Shown here one piece after another: positions 37,889-46,941 of a stretch of DNA of 64,000 nt. Positions within the stretch are counted from its first letter, which is position 1, and the number at the start of each line of letters is the position of its first letter. A program made the position numbers and the translations under genes. Source of the DNA: Bacillus sp. ISL-51 (GTDB taxonomy: Bacteria > Bacillota > Bacilli > Bacillales > Bacillaceae). The notes under the pieces are model-generated. The model saw only the letters and a list, made by a program, of their open reading frames with translations. It was not told the origin of the DNA and made no database searches. Where the stretch lies: NCBI RefSeq assembly GCF_018613535.1, contig NZ_JAGGQB010000006.1:62001-126000 (forward strand), read 5' to 3'.

Positions 37889-40531
37889 ATGACGGAACGA
37901 AAAAAATTAGTGCTTGTCGACGGAAACAGTCTGGCGTACCGGGCATTTTTTGCATTACCGCTGTTAAGCAATGAAAAAGGCATTCATACAAATGCCGTTT
38001 ACGGCTTTGCGATGATTTTAATGAAAATGCTGGAAGATGAAAAGCCGTCCCACATGCTGGTGGCTTTTGATGCGGGAAAAACCACTTTCCGCCACAGCAC
38101 GTTTAAAGAATATAAAGGCGGAAGACAAAAAACGCCGCCGGAGCTTTCAGAGCAGATGCCGTTTATCCGCGAGCTTCTGGATGCTTACAATATCAGCCGA
38201 TATGAACTTCCTGAATATGAAGCCGATGATATTATCGGAACGCTGGCCGTATCGGCTGAAAAAGACGGATTCGAGGTTAAGGTGTTTTCAGGAGATAAAG
38301 ACTTAACCCAGCTTGCAACCGGCAAAACAACCGTTGCCATTACGAGAAAAGGCATTACTGACGTAGAAGATTACACACCGGAGCACGTCGAAGAAAAGTA
38401 CGGCCTGACTCCTTCGCAAATCATTGATATGAAGGGGTTAATGGGAGATTCATCCGACAACATTCCGGGTGTGCCGGGCGTCGGAGAAAAAACGGCGATT
38501 AAGCTGTTGAAGCAGTTCCATTCCGTTGAAAAGCTGCTTGCCTCCATCGATGAAGTGAGCGGAAAAAAATTAAAAGAAAAGCTTGAGGAATTTAAGGATC
38601 AAGCATTGATGAGCAAAGAGCTGGCTACGATCATGACAAATGCGCCGATTGAAGTGAAGCTCGAAGATTTAGATTATCAGGGGTTTGACCGTGAGCAAGT
38701 CATTACCGTTTTTAAAGACCTCGGTTTTAACACGCTTCTTGAGCGGCTTGGAGAGGAAAGCGGAGAAGCGGCACAGGAGGAAGCGTTTGAGGAAGTAGAC
38801 GTGAAAGAGGTCACAGAGATTACTAGTGAAATGCTCGTGTCACCGTCTGCTTTGGTCGTCGAGCAGATCGGCGACAATTATCACGAAGAACCGATTCTCG
38901 GCTTCTCCATCGTGAATGAAAAGGGTCTTTATTATATTCCGACAGACACAGCCATCCAGTCCGATGTATTTAAGTCTTGGGCTGAGGACGAGTCAATGAA
39001 AAAATGGGTGTTTGACAGCAAACGGTCCGTTGTCGCTTTGCGCTGGCAAGGAATTGAGCTGAAGGGGGCGGAATTTGACGCGCTCCTGGCGGCTTACATC
39101 ATTAATCCGGGCAATTCTTACGACGATGTCGCCAGTGTTGCGAAGGAATACGGGCTGCACATCGTTTCAAGCGACGAAGCGTTTTACGGAAAGGGCGCAA
39201 AGCGTGCCGTTCCGGCTGAGAATGAGCTTGCCCTTCATCTCGCAAGAAAAGCGGCTGCCGTAAACAGCCTCCGGGAAAAGCTGCTGCACGATCTGGAAGA
39301 GAATAACCAGCTTGAATTGTATGAAGACTTGGAGCTTCCGCTTGCACTCATTCTCGGAGAAATGGAATCAATGGGCGTCAAGGTGGATGTCGAAAGGCTG
39401 AAACGAATGGGCGAAGAGCTCAAGGCGAAGCTGAAAGAATATGAAGAAAAAATTCATGAAATCGCCGGCGAGCCGTTTAACATCAACTCGCCTAAACAGC
39501 TCGGCGTCATTCTGTTTGAAAAGCTCGGCCTGCCTGTTGTGAAGAAAACAAAAACAGGCTTCTCCACTTCAGCCGATGTGCTGGAAAAGCTTGCTGACAA
39601 ACATGACATTGTCGCCTATATTTTGCAGTACAGACAAATCGGCAAACTTCAATCGACTTACATTGAGGGGTTGCTGAAAGTCACACGCAAGGATTCACAT
39701 AAGGTTCACACACGCTTCAATCAAGCCTTAACACAAACGGGACGCCTCAGCTCGACGGACCCGAACCTGCAAAATATTCCGATCCGGCTGGAAGAGGGGC
39801 GCAAAATCCGTCAGGCATTCGTTCCGTCTGAACCGGACTGGCTCATATTCGCTGCCGACTATTCGCAAATTGAATTGAGGGTGCTCGCGCACATTTCAAA
39901 GGATGAAAATCTGATTGAGGCGTTTACGAATGACATGGATATCCATACGAAAACCGCCATGGATGTCTTCCATGTCGCTGAGGATGAAGTAACACAAGCC
40001 ATGCGGCGCCAGGCGAAAGCGGTCAATTTCGGTATCGTTTACGGCATCAGCGATTACGGGCTTTCTCAAAATCTCGGTATTACCCGGAAGGAAGCGGGCG
40101 CATTTATTGACCGCTACTTGGAGAGCTTCCAAGGCGTCAAGGCGTATATGGAAGACTCGGTCCAAGAAGCGAAGCAAAAAGGATATGTTACGACGCTTAT
40201 GCAGCGCCGGCGTTATATCCCTGAGCTGACGAGCCGCAATTTCAATCTCAGAAGCTTTGCGGAAAGAACGGCGATGAATACGCCGATTCAAGGAAGCGCC
40301 GCTGATATTATCAAAAAAGCCATGATTGATATGGCAGCCAAGCTGAAGGAAAAACAGCTGAAGGCAAGATTGCTGCTTCAGGTGCATGATGAATTAATTT
40401 TTGAAGCGCCGAAGGAAGAAATTGAAATATTAGAGAAGCTTGTTCCTGAAGTGATGGAGCATGCATTATCATTAAACGTGCCGTTAAAGGTGGACTTTGC
40501 TTCAGGGCCGTCTTGGTACGACGCAAAATAA
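37889..40531 (+). CDS. polA: DNA polymerase I
   Basis: An 880-residue repair and primer-removal polymerase. In order: 5' nuclease domain (about 1-290, with LVDGNSLAYRAFFAL and the aspartate cluster EYEADDIIG and GLMGDSSDNIPGVPG), a vestigial 3'-5' exonuclease domain (about 300-470) whose catalytic carboxylates are missing, and the polymerase domain with motif A DYSQIELRVLAH, motif B RRQAKAVNFGIVYG and motif C LLLQVHDELIFEAP. Loss of proofreading residues is normal for Bacillus PolA. AGGAGGATATTG precedes the ATG. It starts an apparent unit with mutM, ytaF and coaE. Confidence 0.97.
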   Translation: MTERKKLVLVDGNSLAYRAFFALPLLSNEKGIHTNAVYGFAMILMKMLEDEKPSHMLVAFDAGKTTFRHSTFKEYKGGRQKTPPELSEQMPFIRELLDAYNISRYELPEYEADDIIGTLAVSAEKDGFEVKVFSGDKDLTQLATGKTTVAITRKGITDVEDYTPEHVEEKYGLTPSQIIDMKGLMGDSSDNIPGVPGVGEKTAIKLLKQFHSVEKLLASIDEVSGKKLKEKLEEFKDQALMSKELATIMTNAPIEVKLEDLDYQGFDREQVITVFKDLGFNTLLERLGEESGEAAQEEAFEEVDVKEVTEITSEMLVSPSALVVEQIGDNYHEEPILGFSIVNEKGLYYIPTDTAIQSDVFKSWAEDESMKKWVFDSKRSVVALRWQGIELKGAEFDALLAAYIINPGNSYDDVASVAKEYGLHIVSSDEAFYGKGAKRAVPAENELALHLARKAAAVNSLREKLLHDLEENNQLELYEDLELPLALILGEMESMGVKVDVERLKRMGEELKAKLKEYEEKIHEIAGEPFNINSPKQLGVILFEKLGLPVVKKTKTGFSTSADVLEKLADKHDIVAYILQYRQIGKLQSTYIEGLLKVTRKDSHKVHTRFNQALTQTGRLSSTDPNLQNIPIRLEEGRKIRQAFVPSEPDWLIFAADYSQIELRVLAHISKDENLIEAFTNDMDIHTKTAMDVFHVAEDEVTQAMRRQAKAVNFGIVYGISDYGLSQNLGITRKEAGAFIDRYLESFQGVKAYMEDSVQEAKQKGYVTTLMQRRRYIPELTSRNFNLRSFAERTAMNTPIQGSAADIIKKAMIDMAAKLKEKQLKARLLLQVHDELIFEAPKEEIEILEKLVPEVMEHALSLNVPLKVDFASGPSWYDAK

Positions 40532-40555
40532 ACAGAAAAAAAGGAAGTGATGATT

Positions 40556-41386
40556 GTGCCGGAATTGCCAGAAGTTGAAACGGTCCGGCGCACTCTGACC
40601 GGTCTTGTGAAGGGGAAAACGATTCAATCGGCGGAAGTCAGATGGCCGAATATCATCAAAAAACCCGCCGAGCCGGAGGAATTTGCGCGGCAAATTGCAG
40701 GAGAAACGATCCGATCCATCGGAAGACGGGGGAAATTTTTGCTTTTCCGCCTGGATCATTATGTTATGGTATCCCATCTGCGGATGGAGGGAAAATACGG
40801 TCTTCACAAGGCAGACGAACCGGACGATAAGCATGTGCATGTGGTGTTCACCATGACAGACGGCACACAGCTCCGCTACCGGGACGTGCGGAAATTCGGA
40901 ACGATGCATTTATTTACACCGGGTGAGGAAATGAACGAGCTGCCGCTGTCACAGCTCGGCCCTGAACCGGACGATGAAGAATTCACCAGCGCCTATTTAA
41001 AAGAACGGCTTTCAAAAACGAACCGTGCGGTGAAAACCGCCCTGCTTGATCAAAAAACGGTCGTCGGTCTCGGCAACATTTATGTCGATGAAGCACTGTT
41101 CCGGGCAGGGATCCACCCTGAGACGAAAGCGAACAATTTGTCTGCAAACCAGATCAACAAGCTCCGCGCTGAAATTAAAGACACTCTTCAAGAAGCGATT
41201 GATGCGGGCGGAAGCACGGTCCGGTCCTATCTCAATTCGCAAGGGGAGATCGGAATGTTCCAGCTCAATCATTTCGTATACGGCAAGAAGGATGAGCCGT
41301 GCAAAACGTGCGGCACGATGATTTCTAAAATCGTCGTCGGCGGAAGGGGCACGCATTTCTGCGCCCGGTGCCAAAAAAAATCTTAA
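40556..41386 (+). CDS. mutM: formamidopyrimidine-DNA glycosylase
   Basis: Removes 8-oxoguanine and formamidopyrimidines from DNA and nicks the strand. The chemistry fixes the start: Pro2 is the nucleophile, so translation must begin at GTG 40556, giving MPELPEVETVRR; the two upstream codons in frame (from 40547) would bury the proline. AAGGAAGTGATT supplies the ribosome site. Other marks are Lys in VKGKTI, the NIYVDEALF helix and a C-terminal zinc finger CKTCG...CARCQ. 276 residues. It lies 24 bases after polA. Confidence 0.97.
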   Translation: MPELPEVETVRRTLTGLVKGKTIQSAEVRWPNIIKKPAEPEEFARQIAGETIRSIGRRGKFLLFRLDHYVMVSHLRMEGKYGLHKADEPDDKHVHVVFTMTDGTQLRYRDVRKFGTMHLFTPGEEMNELPLSQLGPEPDDEEFTSAYLKERLSKTNRAVKTALLDQKTVVGLGNIYVDEALFRAGIHPETKANNLSANQINKLRAEIKDTLQEAIDAGGSTVRSYLNSQGEIGMFQLNHFVYGKKDEPCKTCGTMISKIVVGGRGTHFCARCQKKS

Positions 41387-41521
41387 ACTGAAAATCTGTT
41401 CAAGCGGCAGCTGAAATGACTTTTTTATAACACAGTTGCCCTCCTTTCTCCATATATATAATGTGACTCACCCAATAGGCATTTGTCACAATTGCCCACC
41501 AACAGAAAGGGAGAACCGGAT

Positions 41522-42154
41522 ATGCAGATTGTTTCTTTGCTGCTGCTGGCTTTTGCTGTCAGCTTGGACAGTTTTTCAGTTGGATTTACGTATGGATTGA
41601 GAAAAATGAAAATCCCGTTCAAAGCGATTGCCGTCATCGCATGCTGCTCGGCCTCTGTGATGTTTGTATCAATGCTGATCGGGCATTTCCTGACAAAGAT
41701 TTTTCCCGTATCCGTCACAGAGAAGCTGGGCGGGCTGATTTTAGTCGGAATCGGGGCATGGGTCATCTATCAGTTTTTCAAACCGGACAAAGAACCGGAT
41801 TACTTACTGCATGAAAAAACGTTACTTAATTTAGAAGTGAAATCGCTCGGGATCGTTATTCATATTTTGAGAAAGCCGACCAGCGCCGATATTGATCGAT
41901 CCGGGACTATTAACGGCATCGAGGCGCTTTTGCTTGGCTTCGCCTTGTCAATTGACGCATTTGGCGCCGGGATGGGCGCCGCCATACTGGGCTTTTCTCC
42001 GATTATGATGAGCGTGACGGTTGGTGTGATGAGCTCGCTGTTTGTCTCATTCGGTATTAACGCCGGGCATTTGCTGGCGAAATGGAATTGGATTGCCAAA
42101 ATGTCATTTTTGCCGGGAATCCTGCTGATTTTAATCGGGATTTGGAAATTGTAA
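41522..42154 (+). CDS. ytaF: sporulation membrane protein YtaF (MntP-like)
   Basis: A 210-residue membrane protein with six predicted helices in two repeats of three. Each repeat starts with a short conserved acidic motif, [17 protein letters not shown] at residue 8 and [16 protein letters not shown] near residue 140, the same aspartate arrangement as the manganese exporter MntP. In B. subtilis ytaF is a sporulation gene of unknown exact function; a cation transport role is inferred from the fold. ATG at 41522 follows AAAGGGAGAAC. The 135-base gap after mutM contains TATAAT at 41456, so it may have its own promoter. Confidence 0.87.
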   Translation: MQIVSLLLLAFAVSLDSFSVGFTYGLRKMKIPFKAIAVIACCSASVMFVSMLIGHFLTKIFPVSVTEKLGGLILVGIGAWVIYQFFKPDKEPDYLLHEKTLLNLEVKSLGIVIHILRKPTSADIDRSGTINGIEALLLGFALSIDAFGAGMGAAILGFSPIMMSVTVGVMSSLFVSFGINAGHLLAKWNWIAKMSFLPGILLILIGIWKL

Positions 42155-42170
42155 AGAGGAGTGGGCCTTT

Positions 42171-42764
42171 TTGAGCTTAGTCATCGGTTTAACGGGAGGC
42201 ATTGCAAGCGGTAAAAGCACGGTTGCACGCATGCTGATCGAGAGAGGAATTACAGTGATAGATGCGGATATTATCGCAAAACAAGCGGTTGAAAAAGGGA
42301 TGCCGGCTTACGGGCAGATCATTGACGCATTCGGAGAAGATATTCTGCTGGAAAATGGCGAGCTTGACAGAAGAAAGCTCGGTTCTATCGTTTTTACGGA
42401 CGAACAGAAGCGGCTGGCGCTGAATAAGATCGTCCATCCGGCTGTGCGCGCGGAAATGATGAAACAGCGGGATGAGGCCGTTTCTCGTCATGAATCGTTT
42501 GTCGTTTTAGACATTCCGCTTTTGTATGAAAGCAAGCTTGAATATCTTGTCGACAAAGTGATTGTCGTCACCGTAACGGCAGAGACGCAGCTCAAACGGC
42601 TGATGGAGCGAAACTCCCTTACAGAAGAAGAGGCGCTGAGCCGGATTACGTCGCAAATGCCTTTAGTGGATAAAACGAAAAGGGCAGACAACGTGATTGA
42701 TAATAGCGGCAGCGTGGAGAAAACGAAACAGCAGCTTGATGATATTCTCAAAAGCTTGTCATAA
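42171..42764 (+). CDS. coaE: dephospho-CoA kinase
   Basis: Catalyses the last step of coenzyme A synthesis, phosphorylation of the 3'-hydroxyl of dephospho-CoA. 197 residues. The P-loop [17 protein letters not shown] is at residues 6-22, the family aspartate region [15 protein letters not shown] follows, and the lid and base-binding parts include [15 protein letters not shown] and [14 protein letters not shown]. The TTG start has AGAGGAGTGGG ahead and lies 16 bases after ytaF. It ends in a perfect hairpin. Confidence 0.95.
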   Translation: MSLVIGLTGGIASGKSTVARMLIERGITVIDADIIAKQAVEKGMPAYGQIIDAFGEDILLENGELDRRKLGSIVFTDEQKRLALNKIVHPAVRAEMMKQRDEAVSRHESFVVLDIPLLYESKLEYLVDKVIVVTVTAETQLKRLMERNSLTEEEALSRITSQMPLVDKTKRADNVIDNSGSVEKTKQQLDDILKSLS

Positions 42765-42799
42765 AAAACCACCGTTCGAGAAACCGAACGGTGGTTTTG
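42765..42799. terminator. bidirectional terminator between coaE and ytbE
   Basis: AAAACCACCGTTCG (42765-42778) and CGAACGGTGGTTTT (42785-42798) form a 14-base-pair perfect stem between two convergent genes, with T- and A-rich flanks. Confidence 0.93.
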
Positions 42800-42803
42800 C
42801 CGT

Positions 42804-43646
42804 TTAAAAATCGAAATTGTCAGGGTCCGGGCCGACGCGCATATTTTCATTAAGCTCATTAATCCGTTTCATATCTTCAACTGACAGTTCGAAATCAAAG
42901 ATATCTGCGTTTTCTTGAATACGGTGTTTTTTTGTTGATTTCGGGATCGTGATCACACTATTTTGTAAATCCCAGCGCAAAATGATTTGTGCTGTTGATT
43001 TGCCATAAGATTGAGAGATGTCCTGCAAAACCGGATCTTCAAGTAATCGGCCCTGCATTAACGGTGACCACGCTTCAAGCTGAATGCCCTGTTCAGAGCA
43101 GAAGGCGTGAAGGTCTTTCTGCGTCAAACGCGGGTGGAACTCCACTTGGTTGACCATCGGTTTGATTTCCGCATGCTTCATGAGTTCTTCAAGATGGTGA
43201 ATGTGGAAATTGCTGACGCCGATCGCTTTGACACGGCCTTCTTGATAAAGGGTTTCAAGCGCTCTCCACGCATCAATGTACTTCCCTTCTACAGGCCAAT
43301 GAATTAAATATAAATCTAAATAGTCTAAGCCGAGCTTTTCTAAACTTGTGTCAAAGGCCTTTAATGTTTCTTCGTATCCTAAATCGGCATTCCACACCTT
43401 TGATGTGACGAAGACATCTTCACGTTTCAAACCTGCTTCTTTCAGCCCTTGGCGGAGGCCTTCGCCGACACCTTCTTCATTTCCGTAAATGGCCGCAGTA
43501 TCGACGCTGCGGTAGCCGTGCACGAGTGCGGTTTTAACCGCATTGACGAGTTCCGCACCTTCCTCTACTTGAAAGACTCCGAGGCCGAACCACGGCATTT
43601 TTGTTCCGTTATGCAATGTTGCTGCTGCTTGTAAATGTGTTGTCAT
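42804..43646 (-). CDS. ytbE: aldo-keto reductase YtbE
   Basis: A 280-residue NADPH-dependent carbonyl reductase of the AKR5 type. Catalytic residues of the barrel can be placed: Asp in [17 protein letters not shown] (with Tyr), Lys in [14 protein letters not shown], and His in [12 protein letters not shown]. The NADPH-binding end reads [20 protein letters not shown]. subtilis YtbE reduces a range of aldehydes. A GGAGGAATATATAA site precedes the start on the minus strand. It lies 55 bases downstream of ytbD in the same direction and is likely co-transcribed with it. Confidence 0.93.
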   Translation of the reverse strand: MTTHLQAAATLHNGTKMPWFGLGVFQVEEGAELVNAVKTALVHGYRSVDTAAIYGNEEGVGEGLRQGLKEAGLKREDVFVTSKVWNADLGYEETLKAFDTSLEKLGLDYLDLYLIHWPVEGKYIDAWRALETLYQEGRVKAIGVSNFHIHHLEELMKHAEIKPMVNQVEFHPRLTQKDLHAFCSEQGIQLEAWSPLMQGRLLEDPVLQDISQSYGKSTAQIILRWDLQNSVITIPKSTKKHRIQENADIFDFELSVEDMKRINELNENMRVGPDPDNFDF

Positions 43647-43701
43647 TTATATATTCCTCCTATTGTATGTGATGTGAAATCAAAAAAGCTGCGTGAAAAA
43701 A

Positions 43702-44901
43702 TCACCTCCCTTCAGGAATGCTTCTGTCCTGTTTCTCCAGCAGACGGCTCCATCCGGTCAGTATAACCGCCCCGAACACCATCAGCGCTCCGATCCATGC
43801 GGTGTGGATGAGTCCGATTGAGTCTGTGATCACGCCGCCGACAAAGGACCCGATCGCAATCCCCGCATTAAACGCGGCAATATTTAACGCGGACGCTGTA
43901 TCAACGGCGCTTGGCGCAAACCGTTCACTCAGCATAACAACATACACTTGAAGACCCGGCACATTCATAAACGCTAAGAGACCCATAAAAATAATGGTGA
44001 TAAGCCCTGCTGTCTTAAAAGGCGCTGTAAATGTTAAGGCGAGTAGAACGGCCGCTTGAATGATAAACATGTAAAACAATGCTTTCAGCGGATTTCGATT
44101 GGACAATCTGCCGCCGATCATGTTTCCGATCGCAATCGCGATTCCGTAAATAAGCAAAATGGCCGCGACGGTTTCTTTCTGAAAACCCGTTACTTCCTGA
44201 AGCAGCGGAGATAAATAAGTAAATACGACAAATGTTCCGCCGTAACCTAATGCTGTAATGATAAATAAAAGCAGTAATCGGCTGTTCGTGACGAGCTTCA
44301 CCTGTTCGCTGAACGCAGTTTTAGTTCCTTTGCGTAAATGTGACGGAACGAGCAAAGCATTTGTGATAAAGGCGATAACGCCGACCGCGATAATGACGGC
44401 AAAAGCAGTTCTCCAGCCAAATTGCTGGCCGAGGTATGTGCCGAACGGAACGCCTGTGACCGTAGCCACGGTAAGCCCTGTAAACATAATGGAGATGGCG
44501 CTTGCTCTCTTATGTTCCGGCACGATATCCGCAGCGATCGTTGAGCCGATAGACATAAAAATCCCATGGGAGAATGCCGAAATGACGCGCGCCGCTAATA
44601 AAACGCCGATCGAAGAAGCCCCGGCTGCCAGAGAATTGCCGGCGATAAAAATAAACATCACCCAGAGCAGCAGCGTTTTCCGCGACATGCCGGATGTGAG
44701 AGAAGTCAAAACAGGCGCCCCGAATGTAACGCCGAGCGCATACATTGAAACGGTCAGCCCTGCAGTTGTTACAGGAATGTGCAAATCGTGAGAAATAAGC
44801 GGCAGCAGCCCGACGCTGATAAATTCAGTCGTGCCGATGGCAAATGCGCTTACCGCCAAAGCCAGCAGCGCGGGCAAATGGCTTTTATGGTGAGAAGACA
44901 T
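43702..44901 (-). CDS. ytbD: MFS transporter YtbD
   Basis: A 399-residue major facilitator of the DHA1 drug-efflux group with 12 predicted helices. Typical features: FAIGTTEFISVGLLPLIS in helix 1, the motif A region GAPVLTSLTSGMSRKTLLLW between helices 2 and 3, and the antiporter motif C-like segment GVPFGTYLGQQFGW. The substrate is unknown. AAAGGAGGAAAAT precedes the ATG at 44901; the longer frame to 44991 is not used. Divergent from ytcD, an HxlR-type regulator that probably controls ytbDE. Confidence 0.9.
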   Translation of the reverse strand: MSSHHKSHLPALLALAVSAFAIGTTEFISVGLLPLISHDLHIPVTTAGLTVSMYALGVTFGAPVLTSLTSGMSRKTLLLWVMFIFIAGNSLAAGASSIGVLLAARVISAFSHGIFMSIGSTIAADIVPEHKRASAISIMFTGLTVATVTGVPFGTYLGQQFGWRTAFAVIIAVGVIAFITNALLVPSHLRKGTKTAFSEQVKLVTNSRLLLLFIITALGYGGTFVVFTYLSPLLQEVTGFQKETVAAILLIYGIAIAIGNMIGGRLSNRNPLKALFYMFIIQAAVLLALTFTAPFKTAGLITIIFMGLLAFMNVPGLQVYVVMLSERFAPSAVDTASALNIAAFNAGIAIGSFVGGVITDSIGLIHTAWIGALMVFGAVILTGWSRLLEKQDRSIPEGR

Positions 44902-45031
44902 GTATTTTCCTCCTTTAGACGATGGTGTATGATTGAAATCCTGCCGGGGAAACGATATAAGTATAAGAGTACAATCCTTTTCGGCCGGCAAATGTCATTA
45001 TGATCGATAGTGCAGTGAATGAAAAGAACGT

Positions 45032-45060
45032 ACTTTTAAGTGCTATAGGCACTTTTTAGT
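45032..45060. promoter_or_regulatory. palindrome in the ytbD-ytcD divergent region
   Basis: AAGTGC (45038-45043) and GCACTT (45049-45054) are perfect inverted arms around TATAG; ACT and AGT extend the symmetry on the outside (45032-45034, 45058-45060). It ends about 25 bases before the ytcD ATG. A candidate operator for YtcD itself. Confidence 0.5.
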
Positions 45061-45085
45061 TCCTGCAAATGAGGAGGAAAAGCTG

Positions 45086-45472
45086 ATGCTGAAGAAAAAA
45101 TACAATATATCCGTTGAGGCGACGCTTGAAGTGATCGGCGGGAAATGGAAATGTGTGATTCTCTGCCACCTTACCCACGGCAAAAAACGGACGAGTGAAC
45201 TGAAACGGCTTATGCCCGATATCACCCAAAAAATGCTGACGCAGCAATTGCGCGAATTGGAAGCAGACGGCGTCATCAACCGTATTGTATATAATCAGGT
45301 GCCCCCTAAAGTGGAGTATGAGCTGAGCGAATACGGCTGGAGCCTGGAAGGCATTTTAAATGCGCTTTGCGACTGGGGCGCGATGCATATTGCCAAACGA
45401 TACGGCGAACCGTCCGCAGTCTTGCAAGACAGCATTTTAAATGAAAAATTCAAGGAACCGGGGCAAATATAA
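45086..45472 (+). CDS. ytcD: HxlR family transcriptional regulator YtcD
   Basis: A 128-residue winged-helix protein with the HxlR pattern: KYNISVEATLEVIGGKWK, then KRTSELKRLMPDITQKMLTQ (recognition helix) and the wing NRIVYNQVPPKVEYELSEYG. Members of this family sense electrophiles, often through an N-terminal cysteine. Here the first cysteine is within WKCVILCHL near residue 27, not at the N-terminus. Divergent placement from ytbD suggests it represses that transporter and the ytbE reductase. GGAGGAAAAGCTG precedes the ATG. Confidence 0.9.
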   Translation: MLKKKYNISVEATLEVIGGKWKCVILCHLTHGKKRTSELKRLMPDITQKMLTQQLRELEADGVINRIVYNQVPPKVEYELSEYGWSLEGILNALCDWGAMHIAKRYGEPSAVLQDSILNEKFKEPGQI

Positions 45473-45475
45473 GAA

Positions 45476-45514
45476 AAAAGCAGGCAGCATAAGACGCTGA
45501 TCCTGCTTTTTTTA
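45476..45514 (+). terminator. terminator of ytcD
   Basis: AAAAGCAGG and CCTGCTTTT pair, with inner CAGC/GCTG, followed by a run of T. Confidence 0.85.
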
Positions 45515-45615
45515 TCGAAGAAATACCATTTTATATGCAAAAAAACCGATTGAACAACATATTGATCGGTATAAGGGTGGATTTTTATTAAGTTGTACTG
45601 GCGGATTTCTTTTAA

Positions 45616-45626
45616 TGTGTTATACT
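45616..45626 (+). promoter_or_regulatory. CcpN operator overlapping the gapB -10 box
   Basis: TGTGTTATACT fits the CcpN consensus TRTGHYATAYW at every position. Its last six bases, TATACT (45621-45626), form the -10 box; no good -35 lies 17 bases upstream. CcpN represses gapB on sugars in B. subtilis. Confidence 0.85.
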
Positions 45627-45680
45627 ATATATAAATAAAAGTAAAATTAGAGTGACATATTAAAGAGGGGTGACCTGAGC

Positions 45681-46703
45681 ATGAAGGTAAAAGTAGCAAT
45701 CAACGGGTTTGGAAGAATCGGAAGAATGGTGTTCAGAAAAGCAATGGAAGATGATCAAATACAAATAGCAGCCATTAATGCAAGCTATCCCCCGGAAACG
45801 CTTGCTCATTTAATAAAGTATGACACAATTCACGGACGATACGATCAAGATGTTGAAGCAGCGGAAGACAGCCTCATTGTCAACGGGCACAAAATCATGC
45901 TGTTTAATCAAAGAGATCCGAGAGAGCTCCCGTGGAAAGAATATGCGATTGACATCGTCGTAGAAGCGACAGGGAAATTTAACTCAAAAGAAAAAGCGAT
46001 GAGCCACATTGAAGCAGGCGCAAAAAAGGTCATTTTAACAGCGCCGGGTAAAAATGAAGACGTTACCATTGTAATGGGGGTCAATGAAGAGCAATTTAAT
46101 CCTGAGGAACATGTGATCATTTCAAATGCTTCCTGTACAACAAACTGCCTCGCTCCAGTGGTCAAAGTGCTTGATCATGAATTCGGGATTGAAAGCGGTC
46201 TGATGACGACTGTGCATGCGTATACGAATGACCAAAAAAATATCGACAATCCGCATAAAGACCTGCGGCGTGCGAGAGCTTGCGGAGAGTCCATCATTCC
46301 GACATCAACCGGCGCTGCCAAAGCGCTGTCGCTTGTGCTGCCTCATTTGAAGGGGAAGCTTCACGGTCTTGCTTTGCGTGTTCCGGTTCCTAATGTGTCA
46401 TTAGTTGATCTTGTCTGCGATCTGAAAACCGATGTGACGGCAGAACAGGTAAATGACGCTTTTCAAAGAGCGGCAAAAACATCAATGTACGGCATTCTCG
46501 ATTATTCTGATGAGCCTCTCGTTTCTTCGGACTACAATACAAATTCCCATTCAGCCATTATTGACGGGCTGACAACAATGGTGATGGAAGACCGAAAAGT
46601 AAAGGTTCTCGCCTGGTATGATAATGAGTGGGGATACTCCTGCCGGGTCGTTGATCTCATCAGGCATGTCGCCGTACGAATGAAACATCCGTCCGCTGTG
46701 TAA
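45681..46703 (+). CDS. gapB: gluconeogenic glyceraldehyde-3-phosphate dehydrogenase
   Basis: The NADP-preferring GapB runs the reaction in the gluconeogenic direction, in contrast to GapA of glycolysis. 340 residues. The Rossmann start INGFGRIGRMVFRKA and the active-site block SNASCTTNCLAP (catalytic cysteine near residue 152) are present, with His in TVHAYTNDQ. The coenzyme position normally holding the NAD-selecting aspartate after beta-2 reads INASYPPETLAHL, without it, in line with NADP use. Control by CcpN is supported by the operator. No terminator follows, so it may read into speD. Confidence 0.96.
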   Translation: MKVKVAINGFGRIGRMVFRKAMEDDQIQIAAINASYPPETLAHLIKYDTIHGRYDQDVEAAEDSLIVNGHKIMLFNQRDPRELPWKEYAIDIVVEATGKFNSKEKAMSHIEAGAKKVILTAPGKNEDVTIVMGVNEEQFNPEEHVIISNASCTTNCLAPVVKVLDHEFGIESGLMTTVHAYTNDQKNIDNPHKDLRRARACGESIIPTSTGAAKALSLVLPHLKGKLHGLALRVPVPNVSLVDLVCDLKTDVTAEQVNDAFQRAAKTSMYGILDYSDEPLVSSDYNTNSHSAIIDGLTTMVMEDRKVKVLAWYDNEWGYSCRVVDLIRHVAVRMKHPSAV

Positions 46704-46767
46704 AATAAAGGTCATGGACATTTGTTAGAAAAAAACCCTTAACGGCATATTTGCAAAAAAACGCACC

Positions 46768-46796
46768 TTGCAAAATAAACTTAAACACAGTATACT
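46768..46796 (+). promoter_or_regulatory. speD promoter
   Basis: TTGCAA (46768-46773), 17-base spacer, TATACT (46791-46796). It would start transcription near 46803, exactly at the foot of the structured leader. TTGCAAAA is repeated at 46751-46758 and 46768-46775. Confidence 0.72.
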
Positions 46797-46803
46797 ATCT
46801 TTC

Positions 46804-46914
46804 GTGAACTTCTTGCTCGTGACTGCTTCGGAATTACTTAAAGGGTTAGGACCTCTCCGGACTAACTTTCCCCCGTGGTAAATAGCCGGGTCAGTTCTCG
46901 GAAATTCACTTTTT
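46804..46914 (+). promoter_or_regulatory. structured RNA leader of speD
   Basis: The pairs GTGAA/TTCAC (46804-46808, 46905-46909) and GACTG/CAGTT (46821-46825, 46892-46896) enclose two hairpins, GTTAG/CTAAC (46845-46849, 46862-46866) and CCCG/CGGG (46872-46875, 46887-46890). Five T follow the outer stem directly. I do not recognise it as a known riboswitch class. See findings. Confidence 0.55.
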
Positions 46915-46941
46915 AATTCTTGTTAAGGGGGGTCCATGATT

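Noticed and set aside
44258-44791. 177-codon plus-strand frame opposite ytbD
   Set aside because: Antisense of a transporter with obvious helix pattern; no start signal.
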